Origin: Rubellimicrobium arenae
Lineage (GTDB): Bacteria > Pseudomonadota > Alphaproteobacteria > Rhodobacterales > Rhodobacteraceae
Assembly: GCF_017916295.1 (NCBI RefSeq)
Contig: NZ_JAFMSS010000001.1
Coordinates: 500,722-564,721, forward strand
Direction: 5' to 3'
Length of the DNA: 64,000 nt
Part shown: piece by piece, positions 16,376-24,934 of the stretch
Numbering within the stretch: the stretch's first letter is position 1
Layout of the letters: every line of letters starts with the position of its first letter
The notes under the pieces: model-generated
Told to the model about the DNA's origin: nothing
Databases searched by the model: none
What the model saw: the letters and a program-made list of their open reading frames with translations, nothing else
Program-made: the position numbers and the translations under genes

Positions 16376-17428
16376 ATGTCCGCAGTCGACATCGATGATG
16401 TGGTCAAGACCTATGGGGCCATGCAGGTGATCCACGGCGTCGACCTCAGCATCGCGGATGGCGAGTTCGTGGTGCTGGTCGGTCCGTCGGGCTGCGGCAA
16501 GTCCACCCTGCTGCGGATGGTCGCCGGACTCGAGGACATCTCGGGCGGCACGATCAGCATCGGCGGTACCGTCGTGAACGAGCTTGCCCCCAAGGAGCGG
16601 AACATCGCCATGGTGTTCCAGAACTACGCCCTCTACCCGCACATGACCGTGGCGCAGAACATGGCCTTCTCCCTGCGGCTGAACCGCGTCGGGCGCGAGG
16701 AGATCCGGCAGAAGGTGGAACGGGCGGCCGACATCCTGGGCTTGGGGGCCTTGCTGGACCGCTATCCCGCCCAGCTCTCGGGCGGGCAGCGCCAGCGCGT
16801 GGCGATGGGCCGGGCCATCGTGCGCAACCCCGAGGTCTTTCTCTTCGACGAGCCGCTGTCGAACCTCGATGCCAAGCTCCGCGTTCAGATGCGGGCCGAG
16901 ATCGGCGAGCTTCACCAGCGGCTGCGGACGACGACGATCTACGTGACCCACGACCAGATCGAAGCCATGACGATGGCCGACCGCATCGTCGTCATGAACG
17001 CCGGCCGGGTCGAGCAGGTGGGCAGCCCGCTCGAGCTCTACGACAGGCCAAGGAACCTGTTCGTGGCTGGCTTCATCGGCAGCCCGGCCATGAACTTCAT
17101 CCCCGGGCGGATCGTGGAGCGGCAGTTCCGCTCCCCGCTTGGCGTGGTGGCGCCCCTTCCCCGCGGGATTAACGCCGCCGAAGGAACCGAGGTCGTCTGC
17201 GGCATCCGCCCCGACCAGATCACGCTCGGGGACGAAGGCGCGCCCGCCGAGGTTTCGGTCGTGGAGCCGACCGGGGCCGAGACGCTGGTCGTGCTTCGCG
17301 CCGGCGGGGTGCCGATCCAGGCCGTGCTCCGCGACCGGCGCCAGATCCGGCCGGGCGAAGCCGTGAGCTTCAGGCTCGAGCCGGAGGCCATGCACCTCTT
17401 CGACGCTGGGACCGGCGTCCGACTCTAG
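16376..17428 (+). CDS. CUT1 sugar ABC transporter ATP-binding protein (UgpC/MsmX type)
   Basis: 350-aa ATPase energising the two preceding permeases. Walker A GPSGCGKST (about 38-46), Q-loop VFQNYALYPHMTV, signature LSGGQRQRVAMGRA, Walker B VFLFDEPLSNLD and switch histidine YVTHDQIEAMTMADR are all intact. The C-terminal ~120 residues form the MalK-type OB-fold/TOBE regulatory domain (CGIRPDQITLGDEG). Starts 32 bp after the permease stop with CCGGAG upstream. UgpC/MsmX-like ATPases can serve several importers. Confidence 0.95.
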   Translation: MSAVDIDDVVKTYGAMQVIHGVDLSIADGEFVVLVGPSGCGKSTLLRMVAGLEDISGGTISIGGTVVNELAPKERNIAMVFQNYALYPHMTVAQNMAFSLRLNRVGREEIRQKVERAADILGLGALLDRYPAQLSGGQRQRVAMGRAIVRNPEVFLFDEPLSNLDAKLRVQMRAEIGELHQRLRTTTIYVTHDQIEAMTMADRIVVMNAGRVEQVGSPLELYDRPRNLFVAGFIGSPAMNFIPGRIVERQFRSPLGVVAPLPRGINAAEGTEVVCGIRPDQITLGDEGAPAEVSVVEPTGAETLVVLRAGGVPIQAVLRDRRQIRPGEAVSFRLEPEAMHLFDAGTGVRL

Positions 17429-17453
17429 TTCGCATCTCACAAGGAGGTCGTTC

Positions 17454-18569
17454 GTGACCGCATCGTTCAACGGCTTGGGTGTCAACCTGAGCAACCTTTA
17501 CCGGCTGTCCAACGCCCGAAGCCGCTCGATCTCGCCCGAGAATTTCACGGGGGAGAAGGGTCAGGGCGGCATGGCGACGGAAGGCACCGGCGCGTCCTGC
17601 GCGCGGGGCCTGGGCCAGGGCTGGAAGGTCTCCCCCTCCATCCGCATCGAACCTGGCGAGATCCGAACCCTGGCGGAGATCGAGGGACCCGGCGCCATCC
17701 AGCAGATCTGGCTGACCACGGCGAATCTGCGCTGGCGCGACCTGATCCTCCGGATCTACTGGGACGGGCAGGAGCATCCCTCGGTCGAATGCCCGATCGG
17801 CGACTTCTTCTGCTCGGGCTGGAACCAGTTCGCGCAGGTCACGTCGCTGGCCGTCTGCGTGAACCCTGGCCGGGCCTTCAATTGCTATTGGGAAATGCCC
17901 TTCCGCCGGTCGGCCCGGATCACCCTCGAGAACCGGGACCCCGACGACCACGGCATCGTCTATTATCAGATCAACTACGCGCTGACCGAGGTGCCCGAGG
18001 ACGCCGCCTACTTCCACGCCCAGTTCCGCCGCACCAACCCCCTGCCCTTCAAGGAAGACTACACCATCCTGGACGGCGTGAAAGGCCGTGGGCACTACGT
18101 GGGCACCTACATGGCTTGGGGGGTCAACAACTCGGGCTGGTGGGGCGAAGGCGAGATCAAGTTCTTCCTGGACGGCGATGCCGCCTACCCGACCATCTGC
18201 GGCACAGGCACCGAGGATTACTTCTGCGGCGCCTACAACTTCGACGGCGGCGTGGTGGACGACACCATGGACAGCCGCTACCGCGAGTTCACCACGCCCT
18301 ATTCCGGCCTGCCGCAGGTGCTCCGCCCTGACGGCACCTATCGCTCGCAGCAGCGCTTCGGCATGTACCGCTGGCACCTCACGGACCCGATCCGCTTCGA
18401 ACAGGACTTGCGAGTCACCATTCAGGCGCTGGGCTGGCGGACCGAGAAGAAGGACCGCCGCTACCTGCCGCTCCAGGACGACATCGCGTCGGTCGCATTC
18501 TGGTACCAGACCCTGCCCGCAGCACCGTTCCCGCCTTTGCCCGACCGGGATTACCTGGAGGTGATCTGA
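17454..18569 (+). CDS. DUF2961 / glycoside hydrolase family 172 enzyme
   Basis: 371-aa DUF2961 protein, the family reclassified as GH172. Characterised members cleave or condense furanosyl linkages (difructose dianhydride I synthase/hydrolase alpha-FFase, exo-D-arabinofuranosidases). The diagnostic motif CGTGTEDYFCGAYNF is present (about residues 243-257) and contains the glutamate expected in the active site. Other conserved blocks are PGAIQQIWLTT and CPIGDFFCSGWN. Start is GTG 17454 with a perfect AAGGAGG 6 nt upstream. No signal peptide, so it works in the cytoplasm on imported sugar. Last gene of the CUT1 operon, followed by a good terminator. Confidence 0.9.
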   Translation: MTASFNGLGVNLSNLYRLSNARSRSISPENFTGEKGQGGMATEGTGASCARGLGQGWKVSPSIRIEPGEIRTLAEIEGPGAIQQIWLTTANLRWRDLILRIYWDGQEHPSVECPIGDFFCSGWNQFAQVTSLAVCVNPGRAFNCYWEMPFRRSARITLENRDPDDHGIVYYQINYALTEVPEDAAYFHAQFRRTNPLPFKEDYTILDGVKGRGHYVGTYMAWGVNNSGWWGEGEIKFFLDGDAAYPTICGTGTEDYFCGAYNFDGGVVDDTMDSRYREFTTPYSGLPQVLRPDGTYRSQQRFGMYRWHLTDPIRFEQDLRVTIQALGWRTEKKDRRYLPLQDDIASVAFWYQTLPAAPFPPLPDRDYLEVI

Positions 18570-18614
18570 CCGCCGCTCCCTCTGGCGTCGAGCCCTGCCT
18601 GTCGTGAGCGGATC

Positions 18615-18633
18615 GGGCGGGACAGCCCCGCCC
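18615..18633 (+). terminator. Intrinsic terminator of the CUT1/GH172 operon
   Basis: GGGCGGG-acagc-CCCGCCC followed by TTCCTT, 45 nt after the GH172 stop codon. Confidence 0.7.
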
Positions 18634-18938
18634 TTCCTTGGGCTGGCAGATGGTGGTCCGATGCTGAACTCGGCGGTCTGACGGACGCGGTCCTGCCTCG
18701 CAGGACGGCACGCGCCAGACCGCATCAGCCACGACATCTTCGCTTTGGCGTCGCACCCGCCTCACTGGTCGCCGGCCAACGGAGCGGCGCCAAGGGCGAC
18801 GGGCCCTTTGGCCGGCACCTCGCCGCTTCTGGTCCGCAATGGCCTGATGCCACTCGGCCCCAACACGCGGCGCCGTGGAAGGCTGGAAAAGCAGTTCGGT
18901 CGCATGAGCGATAGTCTGACCATTACAGTCGGAATTAC

Positions 18939-18967
18939 TTGACCTGAGTAAAACGGTCGAGATTAGT
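18939..18967 (+). promoter_or_regulatory. Candidate promoter of the iron-binding-protein gene
   Basis: TTGACC (18939-18944), 17-bp spacer, ATTAGT (18962-18967), in a locally AT-rich stretch about 33 bp before the start codon. The spacer CTGAGTAAAAC may be part of an iron-regulator site, but I cannot match it to a named box. Confidence 0.45.
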
Positions 18968-18999
18968 GGGCCCGAAGCAAGTCACATCACGGAGCCCCG

Positions 19000-20004
19000 A
19001 TGACCCTGCGCACCATTCTGCTCGCGACCGCCCTTGGCGGTGCTGCGCTGCCCGCCTTGGCAGAGGTGAACGTCTACACCACGCGGCAACCCGAGCTCAT
19101 CCAGCCGGTGATCGACGCCTTCACCAGCGGGACGGGCATTCCGGTCAACCTGTCCTTCGTCGAGGACGGCATCGTCGAGCGCCTCGTGGCCGAAGGCGAG
19201 CGTTCGCCGGTGGACCTGGTGATGACCGTGGACATCGCGAACCTGCAGCAGATCGTCGATGCGGGGGTGATCCAGCCGGTGCAGAGTGACGTTCTGGAGG
19301 CGGCGATCCCGGCCGAACTGCGCTCGCCCGACGATCTTTGGTTCGCCCTGACCACCCGGGCCCGCATCGTCTACGCGTCCAAGGACCGCGTGGGCGAAGA
19401 CGAAATCACCACCTACGAAGACCTCGCGGACTCCAAGTGGCAGGGTCGCATCTGCACCCGGTCGGGAACCCACAACTACAATCTGGCCCTGCTGTCCGCC
19501 ATCATCGCCCATCACGGCGAGGATTATGCGCGCGACTGGGCGAAAGCCGTGAAGGCCAACCTGGCCATGAAGCCGCAGGGCGGAGACCGGGATCAGGTTC
19601 GATCCATCTGGGCGGGCGAGTGCGACATCTCCTTGGGCAACACGTACTACATGGGCCAGATGTTGCGCGATCCCGAGCAGTCCGAATGGGCCAACTCCGT
19701 GCGGATCGAATTCCCCACCTTCGAGGACGGCGGGACCCATGTGAACGTGTCGGGCATCGCGATGACCCGATCGGCCCCGAACAAGGAAGAGGCGCTGCAA
19801 CTCATGGAGTTCCTGGCCTCCCCGGAAGCGCAGGCCATCTATGCCGAGCAGAACCATGAATATCCCGTTCGGCCGGATGCCGAGCGCTCGGATCTGGTGG
19901 CCTCCTGGGGCGAGGTGACGCCCGATACCATCAACCTGACCGAGGTCGCGGGCCACCGAGCCGCAGCGCTCCGGATCATGGAAGAAGTGAATTTCGACGG
20001 TTGA
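19000..20004 (+). CDS. Fe(III) ABC transporter substrate-binding protein (FbpA/FutA family)
   Basis: 334-aa periplasmic ferric-iron-binding protein. Sec signal MTLRTILLATALGGAALPAL cleaved near ALA|EVNVY. The mature start VNVYTTRQPELIQPVIDAF is the hallmark of the family. The paired tyrosine iron ligands are in GNTYYMGQML and fit the FbpA YY motif. No permease or ATPase gene adjoins it, so it would feed a transporter encoded elsewhere. A hairpin follows 15 nt after the stop, and a near-consensus promoter lies just upstream. Iron regulation is likely but not demonstrated by a clear box. Confidence 0.9.
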   Translation: MTLRTILLATALGGAALPALAEVNVYTTRQPELIQPVIDAFTSGTGIPVNLSFVEDGIVERLVAEGERSPVDLVMTVDIANLQQIVDAGVIQPVQSDVLEAAIPAELRSPDDLWFALTTRARIVYASKDRVGEDEITTYEDLADSKWQGRICTRSGTHNYNLALLSAIIAHHGEDYARDWAKAVKANLAMKPQGGDRDQVRSIWAGECDISLGNTYYMGQMLRDPEQSEWANSVRIEFPTFEDGGTHVNVSGIAMTRSAPNKEEALQLMEFLASPEAQAIYAEQNHEYPVRPDAERSDLVASWGEVTPDTINLTEVAGHRAAALRIMEEVNFDG

Positions 20005-20018
20005 GGCACCAAGATTCC

Positions 20019-20044
20019 GGCCGTCTCCTTTCCGGCGGACGGCC
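20019..20044. terminator. Hairpin after the iron-binding-protein gene
   Basis: GGCCGTC-12-nt loop-GACGGCC, between convergent genes (stops at 20004 and 20151). A second small stem, GGGGT-ggc-ACCCC, lies at 20060-20072. Confidence 0.5.
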
Positions 20045-20150
20045 AAAGCGGCAGGTGGCGGGGTGGCACCCCACCCGGCCGCTGGACTGACCGGGGTCTC
20101 CGGGCCGATCCGTGCTGCGGCGCTGGAGTCGGCCAGGGCGACCCGCAGGT

Positions 20151-20933
20151 CTACCCTGCTGAGGTCGCTTTGGGGCCGGACATAAGCCCGGCCGCAAACT
20201 CCATGGCCGTAAGCGCGTTGGGTGTCGCAGCGAACGAAGCCGTGTTGTCAAAGATGCACCAGCAATCGCTTCCCTCTGAAGCGCGCCGGGCGAGTTGCGT
20301 CACGACGTCCCGGACGGCCTCCTCGCCATAGGGGGAGTGGTAGACACGGGGCGACCCATGCAGGCGATAGTAGGTGAGCCCCGGCCAACCGCCCGGCGCG
20401 TTGGCCCCAGGGGCAAGGACCGGATCGGCCGCGACCCGGGCGACCTGATGCCTGACGAGCAATGCCTCGGCCTCCGGCGTAAACCAAGACCGGTGACGGG
20501 GCTCGCAGGCAACCGGTCCGTCAAGTCGGGACCTCAACTCCAGGAAGAACCGATCCGATCTGCCGGCCTCGAAGGTCAGGCTGGGCGGAAGCTGCACGAG
20601 CAACGGACCCAGTTTAGGCCCAAGCCCTGCAACCTCGGCGGCGAACAGGTCAAGGAGGCTTCCAGGTTCCTGCAAACGAAGATCATGCGTGATGGACCTG
20701 GGAACCTTGACGGCGAACCGGAATCCGTCGGGCACCGACCGGGCCCATCTTTCGTAGGTGGATGGCTTGTGCCGTCGATAGAAAGAAGAGTTGATCTCGA
20801 CCCCTCCGAAGACCCGGCCATAGCGCTCCAGATGCGTTCCCGTGGCTGGAAACCTCGCTGCCGTTTCCTTAGGGATGCTCCAGCCGGCCGTGCCGATGCG
20901 GATTCCGAGAAGTTTGTTCGTGAGCTCGTCCAT
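20151..20933 (-). CDS. DUF72 family protein (YecE-like)
   Basis: 260-aa DUF72 (YecE) protein, a TIM-barrel-like family of unknown biochemical function. Recognisable family elements are IRIGTAGWSIPKE at the start, GGVEINSSFYRRHKPSTYERW, FRFAVKVPRSITHDLRL, PLLVQLPPSLTF, CEPRHRSWF, and YYRLHGSPRVYHSPYGEE near the end. Start set at ATG 20933; a longer frame upstream adds 39 non-conserved residues. Converges with the iron-binding-protein gene and is divergent from the beta-helix gene. Confidence 0.87.
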   Translation of the reverse strand: MDELTNKLLGIRIGTAGWSIPKETAARFPATGTHLERYGRVFGGVEINSSFYRRHKPSTYERWARSVPDGFRFAVKVPRSITHDLRLQEPGSLLDLFAAEVAGLGPKLGPLLVQLPPSLTFEAGRSDRFFLELRSRLDGPVACEPRHRSWFTPEAEALLVRHQVARVAADPVLAPGANAPGGWPGLTYYRLHGSPRVYHSPYGEEAVRDVVTQLARRASEGSDCWCIFDNTASFAATPNALTAMEFAAGLMSGPKATSAG

Positions 20934-21225
20934 GGTCAAGGAACTGCGCTGGTCCCGAAACTCCTCAAGGCAACCTGACCCCCGGTCGCGCCAGCACCGT
21001 TGATCCTGGCCTCTGGTGACGGAGAGCGGCGTCTTGGTCTGGAGCCGCATTGTGCATCCTGGGCACAGCAGGGGCGCGGACGCCGACTAGCATGTTTCCG
21101 CTCACCGAAATGGTCCTACGGAACCCGTCTCCGCTCAGTGCGGCGTCTGGGGTGGAAAGACCCTGTCCATCGGGCGACCCGGCCGTAAAGGACAGGGCAA
21201 CTGACATAAGAACACGAGGGACCTG

Positions 21226-23193
21226 ATGACCACGCTGACCGTCAGCAATCTGCCGGAACTGCAACGTGCGCTCGCATCGTGCGAGGGCGGCGAGACGATC
21301 CTCCTGAGAGGGGGCAATTACGGCGACCTCGCCCTGTCCGGAGGTTCGGGCGCCCGTCTCGCCTTTGCCTCGAACGTCACCCTGAAGTCCGCGACCCCGT
21401 CCAATCCCGCCGTGTTCGACTCCATGAGCCTGCAAGGCGCCCGGAACATGACGTTCGAGGACCTGAAGTTCGATTACAACTACCAGGCGGGGGACGCCGC
21501 GACGCTCCGGCACGTGACGCTGCAGGACGTGAGCAACGTCACGCTTCGGGGCTGCACGCTCGACGGGGACGTGGCCCGTGGTGGCACCTCCGAGGCCAAC
21601 GGGTTCGGCAGCGGCTTCGGCCTGAACGTGCGCGGCTCCGAAGGGGTCGTCGTCGAGGACTGCAAGGTCTTCGACTTCTTCCGGGGCATGGTCTTCAGCC
21701 AGGTCGACGGCCTGACGGTGCGCGGCAACGAGGTTCACTCGATCCGCTCCGACGGCATGGACTTCGCGGAGGTGCAGGACGTGCTGATCGAGGGCAACTA
21801 CCTCCACGACTTCCGCAAGTCGCCCACCTCGTCCGACCATTGCGACATGATCCAGTTCTGGACCAATGGGACCCGCAGTCCATCGACGAACATCACCATC
21901 CGGGACAACATCCTGGACATCGGTGACGGCACCTCCACCCAGTCGGTCTTCATGCGCAACGAACTGGTGGACACCGGGCAGGCGTCCTTCGCCCGCATGG
22001 CCTACCAGAACGTCCGGATCGAGAACAACACGATCACCAACGCCCATGCCCATGGCATCACCGTGGGAGAGACGAACGGCCTCGTGATCGCCAGCAACTC
22101 GGTCCTTCACGCCGACGGCGGCAAGGACGACGGCGCGGACCCGGGCGTGGAGATCCCGCGCATCAACGTGGCGGACGGGTCCCGGGGGGTTACCATCACC
22201 AAGAACGTCACCTCGCTCATCGTGGGAGAGGGGTCGGGCTGGACTGTGGCCGACAACGTCCTGGTCCAGGATCAGAATGCGGCAAAGGCCAATCACTACT
22301 CGACGGTCTTCCAGGCCAGTTCGCTGACGGACGACGGCGCGCACCACTTCCTGGCCTTGGCCGGGTCCGAAGTTGCCGGGCTTGGCGCCGGGTCCACGCT
22401 GACGCAGGGTCGCACCGGGGCGGTCAGCAAGCCGGTGGATGAGGCGCCCGCCGCCCCCGTCGCATCCGATGACGCCCCGTCCGCAGGCCCAGCCAAAGGT
22501 GTGCTCAGCCTTTTGAACGGTCGCTTCGTGACCCAGGAGGACGGCACCTCCACGGACCTGGGCGCCGCGTCCGGGTGGACCTCCGACGGACTCCAACTCG
22601 GCCGGGCGGGCATCACGGCCCGGGTCGATCGCGATCACGTCGATCACGTCGTCGGCGCCGACGCGATGACGATCGCCTTCACGCTGGACGCTGACGCCAG
22701 GGGCTCGTCCGGCGAACTGTTCCGACTGCACGGCAGCTTTGCCACCAGCGTGACCGACGACGGCGAACTGCACGTCCAGGTGTTCCAGGACAACGGGTCC
22801 ATGGCGACCCTGACGACCAGCGGATCCGCCCTGAACACGCTGGTCGAGCGGGATCATGACGTCGTCATCAACCTTCAGGACAGCAAGCTCCAGATCTGGG
22901 TCGATGGAAAGATGACGGGCGAGGTCTCGGTGCGCGGGTCCATTGGCGGCGAAGGCTTCGGCGCGCATGATCTCGTCTTCGGCAATCCCTGGAACAAGGA
23001 CAACTTCCGGGGCGACCTTTCCGCCTTCGAGATCAACGTGGACGACCGGGCTGCGGCGGCCAGCTCCAAGCTTCTCGCCGTCTCGAGCACCCAGGACCAC
23101 GACATCGACCACCACGGCGGGCTGGCCCTGGCCGATGACGATGCGCGCTTCGACCTGTCGACCCACCACCACGCGACGGAACTCGCGGTCTGA
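21226..23193 (+). CDS. Right-handed parallel beta-helix protein with C-terminal LamG-like domain
   Basis: 655 aa in two domains. Residues ~1-390 are a right-handed parallel beta-helix (pectate-lyase-like) with recurrent rungs such as NVTLRGCTLDGDVA, DGLTVRGNEVHSIRSDGMDF, DVLIEGNYLHDF, NITIRDNILDIGDG and NVRIENNTITNAHAHGI. A Pro/Ala-rich linker (about 405-425) leads to a concanavalin/LamG-like sandwich (~430-620: MTIAFTLDADARGSSGELFR, VINLQDSKLQIWVDGKMTGE). The C-terminus is His/Asp-rich. There is no N-terminal signal peptide, as in type-I-secreted glycan-active proteins of Rhodobacterales, but I see no RTX repeats. Likely a polysaccharide lyase, epimerase or adhesin; catalytic residues not identified. 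Confidence 0.85.
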   Translation: MTTLTVSNLPELQRALASCEGGETILLRGGNYGDLALSGGSGARLAFASNVTLKSATPSNPAVFDSMSLQGARNMTFEDLKFDYNYQAGDAATLRHVTLQDVSNVTLRGCTLDGDVARGGTSEANGFGSGFGLNVRGSEGVVVEDCKVFDFFRGMVFSQVDGLTVRGNEVHSIRSDGMDFAEVQDVLIEGNYLHDFRKSPTSSDHCDMIQFWTNGTRSPSTNITIRDNILDIGDGTSTQSVFMRNELVDTGQASFARMAYQNVRIENNTITNAHAHGITVGETNGLVIASNSVLHADGGKDDGADPGVEIPRINVADGSRGVTITKNVTSLIVGEGSGWTVADNVLVQDQNAAKANHYSTVFQASSLTDDGAHHFLALAGSEVAGLGAGSTLTQGRTGAVSKPVDEAPAAPVASDDAPSAGPAKGVLSLLNGRFVTQEDGTSTDLGAASGWTSDGLQLGRAGITARVDRDHVDHVVGADAMTIAFTLDADARGSSGELFRLHGSFATSVTDDGELHVQVFQDNGSMATLTTSGSALNTLVERDHDVVINLQDSKLQIWVDGKMTGEVSVRGSIGGEGFGAHDLVFGNPWNKDNFRGDLSAFEINVDDRAAAASSKLLAVSSTQDHDIDHHGGLALADDDARFDLSTHHHATELAV

Positions 23194-23207
23194 CCACCGC
23201 TCAGGGC

Positions 23208-23230
23208 GGACGAGCCGCCATGGCTCGTCC
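23208..23230 (+). terminator. Terminator of the beta-helix gene
   Basis: GGACGAGCC-gccat-GGCTCGTCC, perfect 9-bp stem 15 nt after the stop codon. Confidence 0.6.
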
Positions 23231-23353
23231 GAGGCTCTTGCCGGGTGCGGGCGACACGCCTGACCCGGAGGGGCTGAAAGCCCTCAGGCCCGCGGGAACA
23301 ACCTCGCACCGATGCCGGTTCAAGGCGTGTTCTGCGATGGGAAAGGGACAGCG

Positions 23354-23593
23354 ATGACAGACGACCGCGAGCAGCGCATCCGTGAGCGCGCCCATGCGAT
23401 CTGGGAGCAGGAAGGACGCCCGGACATGAGGCATGAGGAGCATTGGCATCAGGCGAGGCGCGAGATCGGCGACACCTCCGAACCCCACGGCCAGTCCGGT
23501 GATGCCACCGATGGGGAGCATTCGCCCCTAGAGGATGGCATACTTCCCAAGGAGGACCTGATGGCAACCGCAGCCTTGCTGGGCCGCAACTAG
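23354..23593 (+). CDS. DUF2934 domain-containing small protein
   Basis: 79-aa protein. The DUF2934 core RIRERAHAIWEQEGRPDMRH then EEHWHQARREI covers residues ~6-36. This family is common in alphaproteobacteria and often stress- or stationary-phase-associated; its function is unknown. Start at ATG 23354; the frame is open 14 codons further upstream without a better start. It is followed by a strong hairpin shared with the convergent lactonase gene. Confidence 0.8.
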   Translation: MTDDREQRIRERAHAIWEQEGRPDMRHEEHWHQARREIGDTSEPHGQSGDATDGEHSPLEDGILPKEDLMATAALLGRN

Positions 23594-23624
23594 GACCAGC
23601 TGCGGCGCTGGGCGACCGAAGGCG

Positions 23625-23655
23625 GGTCGGCGACTTCGATCCGGAGTCGCCGACC
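23625..23655. terminator. Bidirectional terminator between DUF2934 and lactonase genes
   Basis: Perfect 11-bp stem GGTCGGCGACT / AGTCGCCGACC with a 9-nt loop, between convergent stops at 23593 and 23665. Confidence 0.7.
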
Positions 23656-23664
23656 TTCCGCGGG

Positions 23665-24486
23665 TCAGACGCCGTAGAAGGCGGCGGCGTTCGTCTCGAA
23701 GATCTGTTTCAGATCCTCGGGACCGAACATCTCGCTCAGCAGGGTCCGGGCCAGCAGCACCACCTCGGCATGGCTGGCCGCGAGGGTGCAGACCGGCCAG
23801 TCCGTGCCGAACATCAACCGCCCGGGACCGAAGGCCCGCGCGACATGCCCGACGAAGCTCCGGAAGTCGTATAGGGTCCAGTCGGCGCCGGCCTCGGTCA
23901 CCATGCCGGACACCTTGCAGCTGACGTTCGGCATGGAAGCCAGCGCATCGATCTGAGCCCGCCACGGGTCCAGTTCGCCGTGGGCGATGCGCGGCTTGGA
24001 CAGGTGGTCCAGAACCGCCCGAAGGCGGGGCACCTCGGCCAGCACCTCGGTGGCAACCGGCAGGTGGCGCGTATGGGTCAGGATGTCGAACGGCACCCCG
24101 GCGGCCTCGACGTGGCGCAGGTTGGCGCGCAGGACGGGGTTCCGGATGTGGTCGGGCTCATGCTCCTGCAACATAGGACGAAGTCCGACCCATTTCGGGC
24201 GTGCCCGATAGGCGGCGAGCCGCGCCGGGAAGTCGGTCGACGTCATGTCGAGCCAGCCGACCACCCCAGCCACGAAGTCGGTCCGCTGCGCCAGGTCGAG
24301 AAGGAAGTCCGTCTCCGCCTCGGTCTCGGCCGCCTGCACCAGGATGGTCCGAGTGATCCCGGCACGGCCCATGAGCGGCGCCAGGTCCTCGGGTCCGAAA
24401 TCCTTCAGGAGCGGCCCCAGGTCAGGGGTCATCCAGCCGTAATCGCCCCGGGCAACGGTCCAGAAGTGCTGGTGGGCGTCGAGCAT
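23665..24486 (-). CDS. Amidohydrolase-family sugar lactonase (L-fuconolactonase-like)
   Basis: 273-aa metal-dependent TIM-barrel hydrolase of the COG3618 group, which includes L-fuconolactonase, L-rhamnonolactonase and 2-pyrone-4,6-dicarboxylate lactonase. The N-terminal metal motif DAHQHFW, the central VLDHLSKPRI, SCKVSGMVTEA and the C-terminal LMFGTDWPVC aspartate are all present. Last gene of the minus arm, 10 bp after fucU-like. With the mutarotase and aldose dehydrogenase, hydrolysis of L-fucono-1,5-lactone or a related aldonolactone is the best guess. Confidence 0.85.
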   Translation of the reverse strand: MLDAHQHFWTVARGDYGWMTPDLGPLLKDFGPEDLAPLMGRAGITRTILVQAAETEAETDFLLDLAQRTDFVAGVVGWLDMTSTDFPARLAAYRARPKWVGLRPMLQEHEPDHIRNPVLRANLRHVEAAGVPFDILTHTRHLPVATEVLAEVPRLRAVLDHLSKPRIAHGELDPWRAQIDALASMPNVSCKVSGMVTEAGADWTLYDFRSFVGHVARAFGPGRLMFGTDWPVCTLAASHAEVVLLARTLLSEMFGPEDLKQIFETNAAAFYGV

Positions 24487-24496
24487 CGTGGTCTCC

Positions 24497-24919
24497 TCAG
24501 GCGCGCAGCACGCCCTTTTTCAGGATGATGTTCGCATAAAGCCGACGTTCGCCAGTGGCAAAGATGGCAAAGGCGGACTTGGCCCGGTCATAGAACGCGA
24601 ACCGGTCGACGGGCTCCATGGTTACGACCCGGCCTTCGGCCTCCTGAAGGGCGGCCTCGAACTCCGGGTAGATTGCCGGCCGCTCCCCCGGGGCATCCAT
24701 GGCGGCTGCGGGCGCTTCGACGAAATCATCCAGGGGCAGCACCGAGAGCACGGCGCGAAGGACGTCGGTCGCGCTGGTCCCTGGCAGCTGGATCACCGTC
24801 GGGCCAAGGCTTGCCACGGGGAAGTTCGCGTCGGCGATGACGACCTCGTCGCCGTGGCCCATGTCGGACAGTAGCGCCAGCATCTGTCCGGTCAGCAGCG
24901 GGTCGATGGACTTGAGCAT
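24497..24919 (-). CDS. fucU: FucU/RbsD-family sugar mutarotase
   Basis: 140-aa member of the RbsD/FucU family, which interconverts sugar anomers. FucU-type features are MLKSIDPLLTGQMLALLSDM, the catalytic GHGDEVVIADANFP and the C-terminal YANIILKKGV. The length fits FucU rather than longer RbsD variants. Sits between the aldo/keto reductase (15 bp) and lactonase (10 bp) genes, consistent with a supply of the right anomer for C1 oxidation. L-fucose is the likeliest sugar; other 6-deoxy or galacto sugars are possible. Confidence 0.88.
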   Translation of the reverse strand: MLKSIDPLLTGQMLALLSDMGHGDEVVIADANFPVASLGPTVIQLPGTSATDVLRAVLSVLPLDDFVEAPAAAMDAPGERPAIYPEFEAALQEAEGRVVTMEPVDRFAFYDRAKSAFAIFATGERRLYANIILKKGVLRA

Positions 24920-24934
24920 GATGTATCTCCGGTG

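Larger units (their letters stand above)
18570..18999. other. Intergenic region after the GH172 operon
   Basis: 430 bp holding the operon terminator (18615-18633) and, at the far end, a candidate promoter for the iron-binding-protein gene (18939-18967). The middle shows no gene or repeat that I can support. Confidence 0.5.

Noticed and set aside
20965..23172. A 735-codon minus-strand frame opposite the beta-helix gene
   Set aside because: Gly/Arg/Val-rich shadow; the plus frame shows repeated beta-helix rungs and a LamG-like domain.
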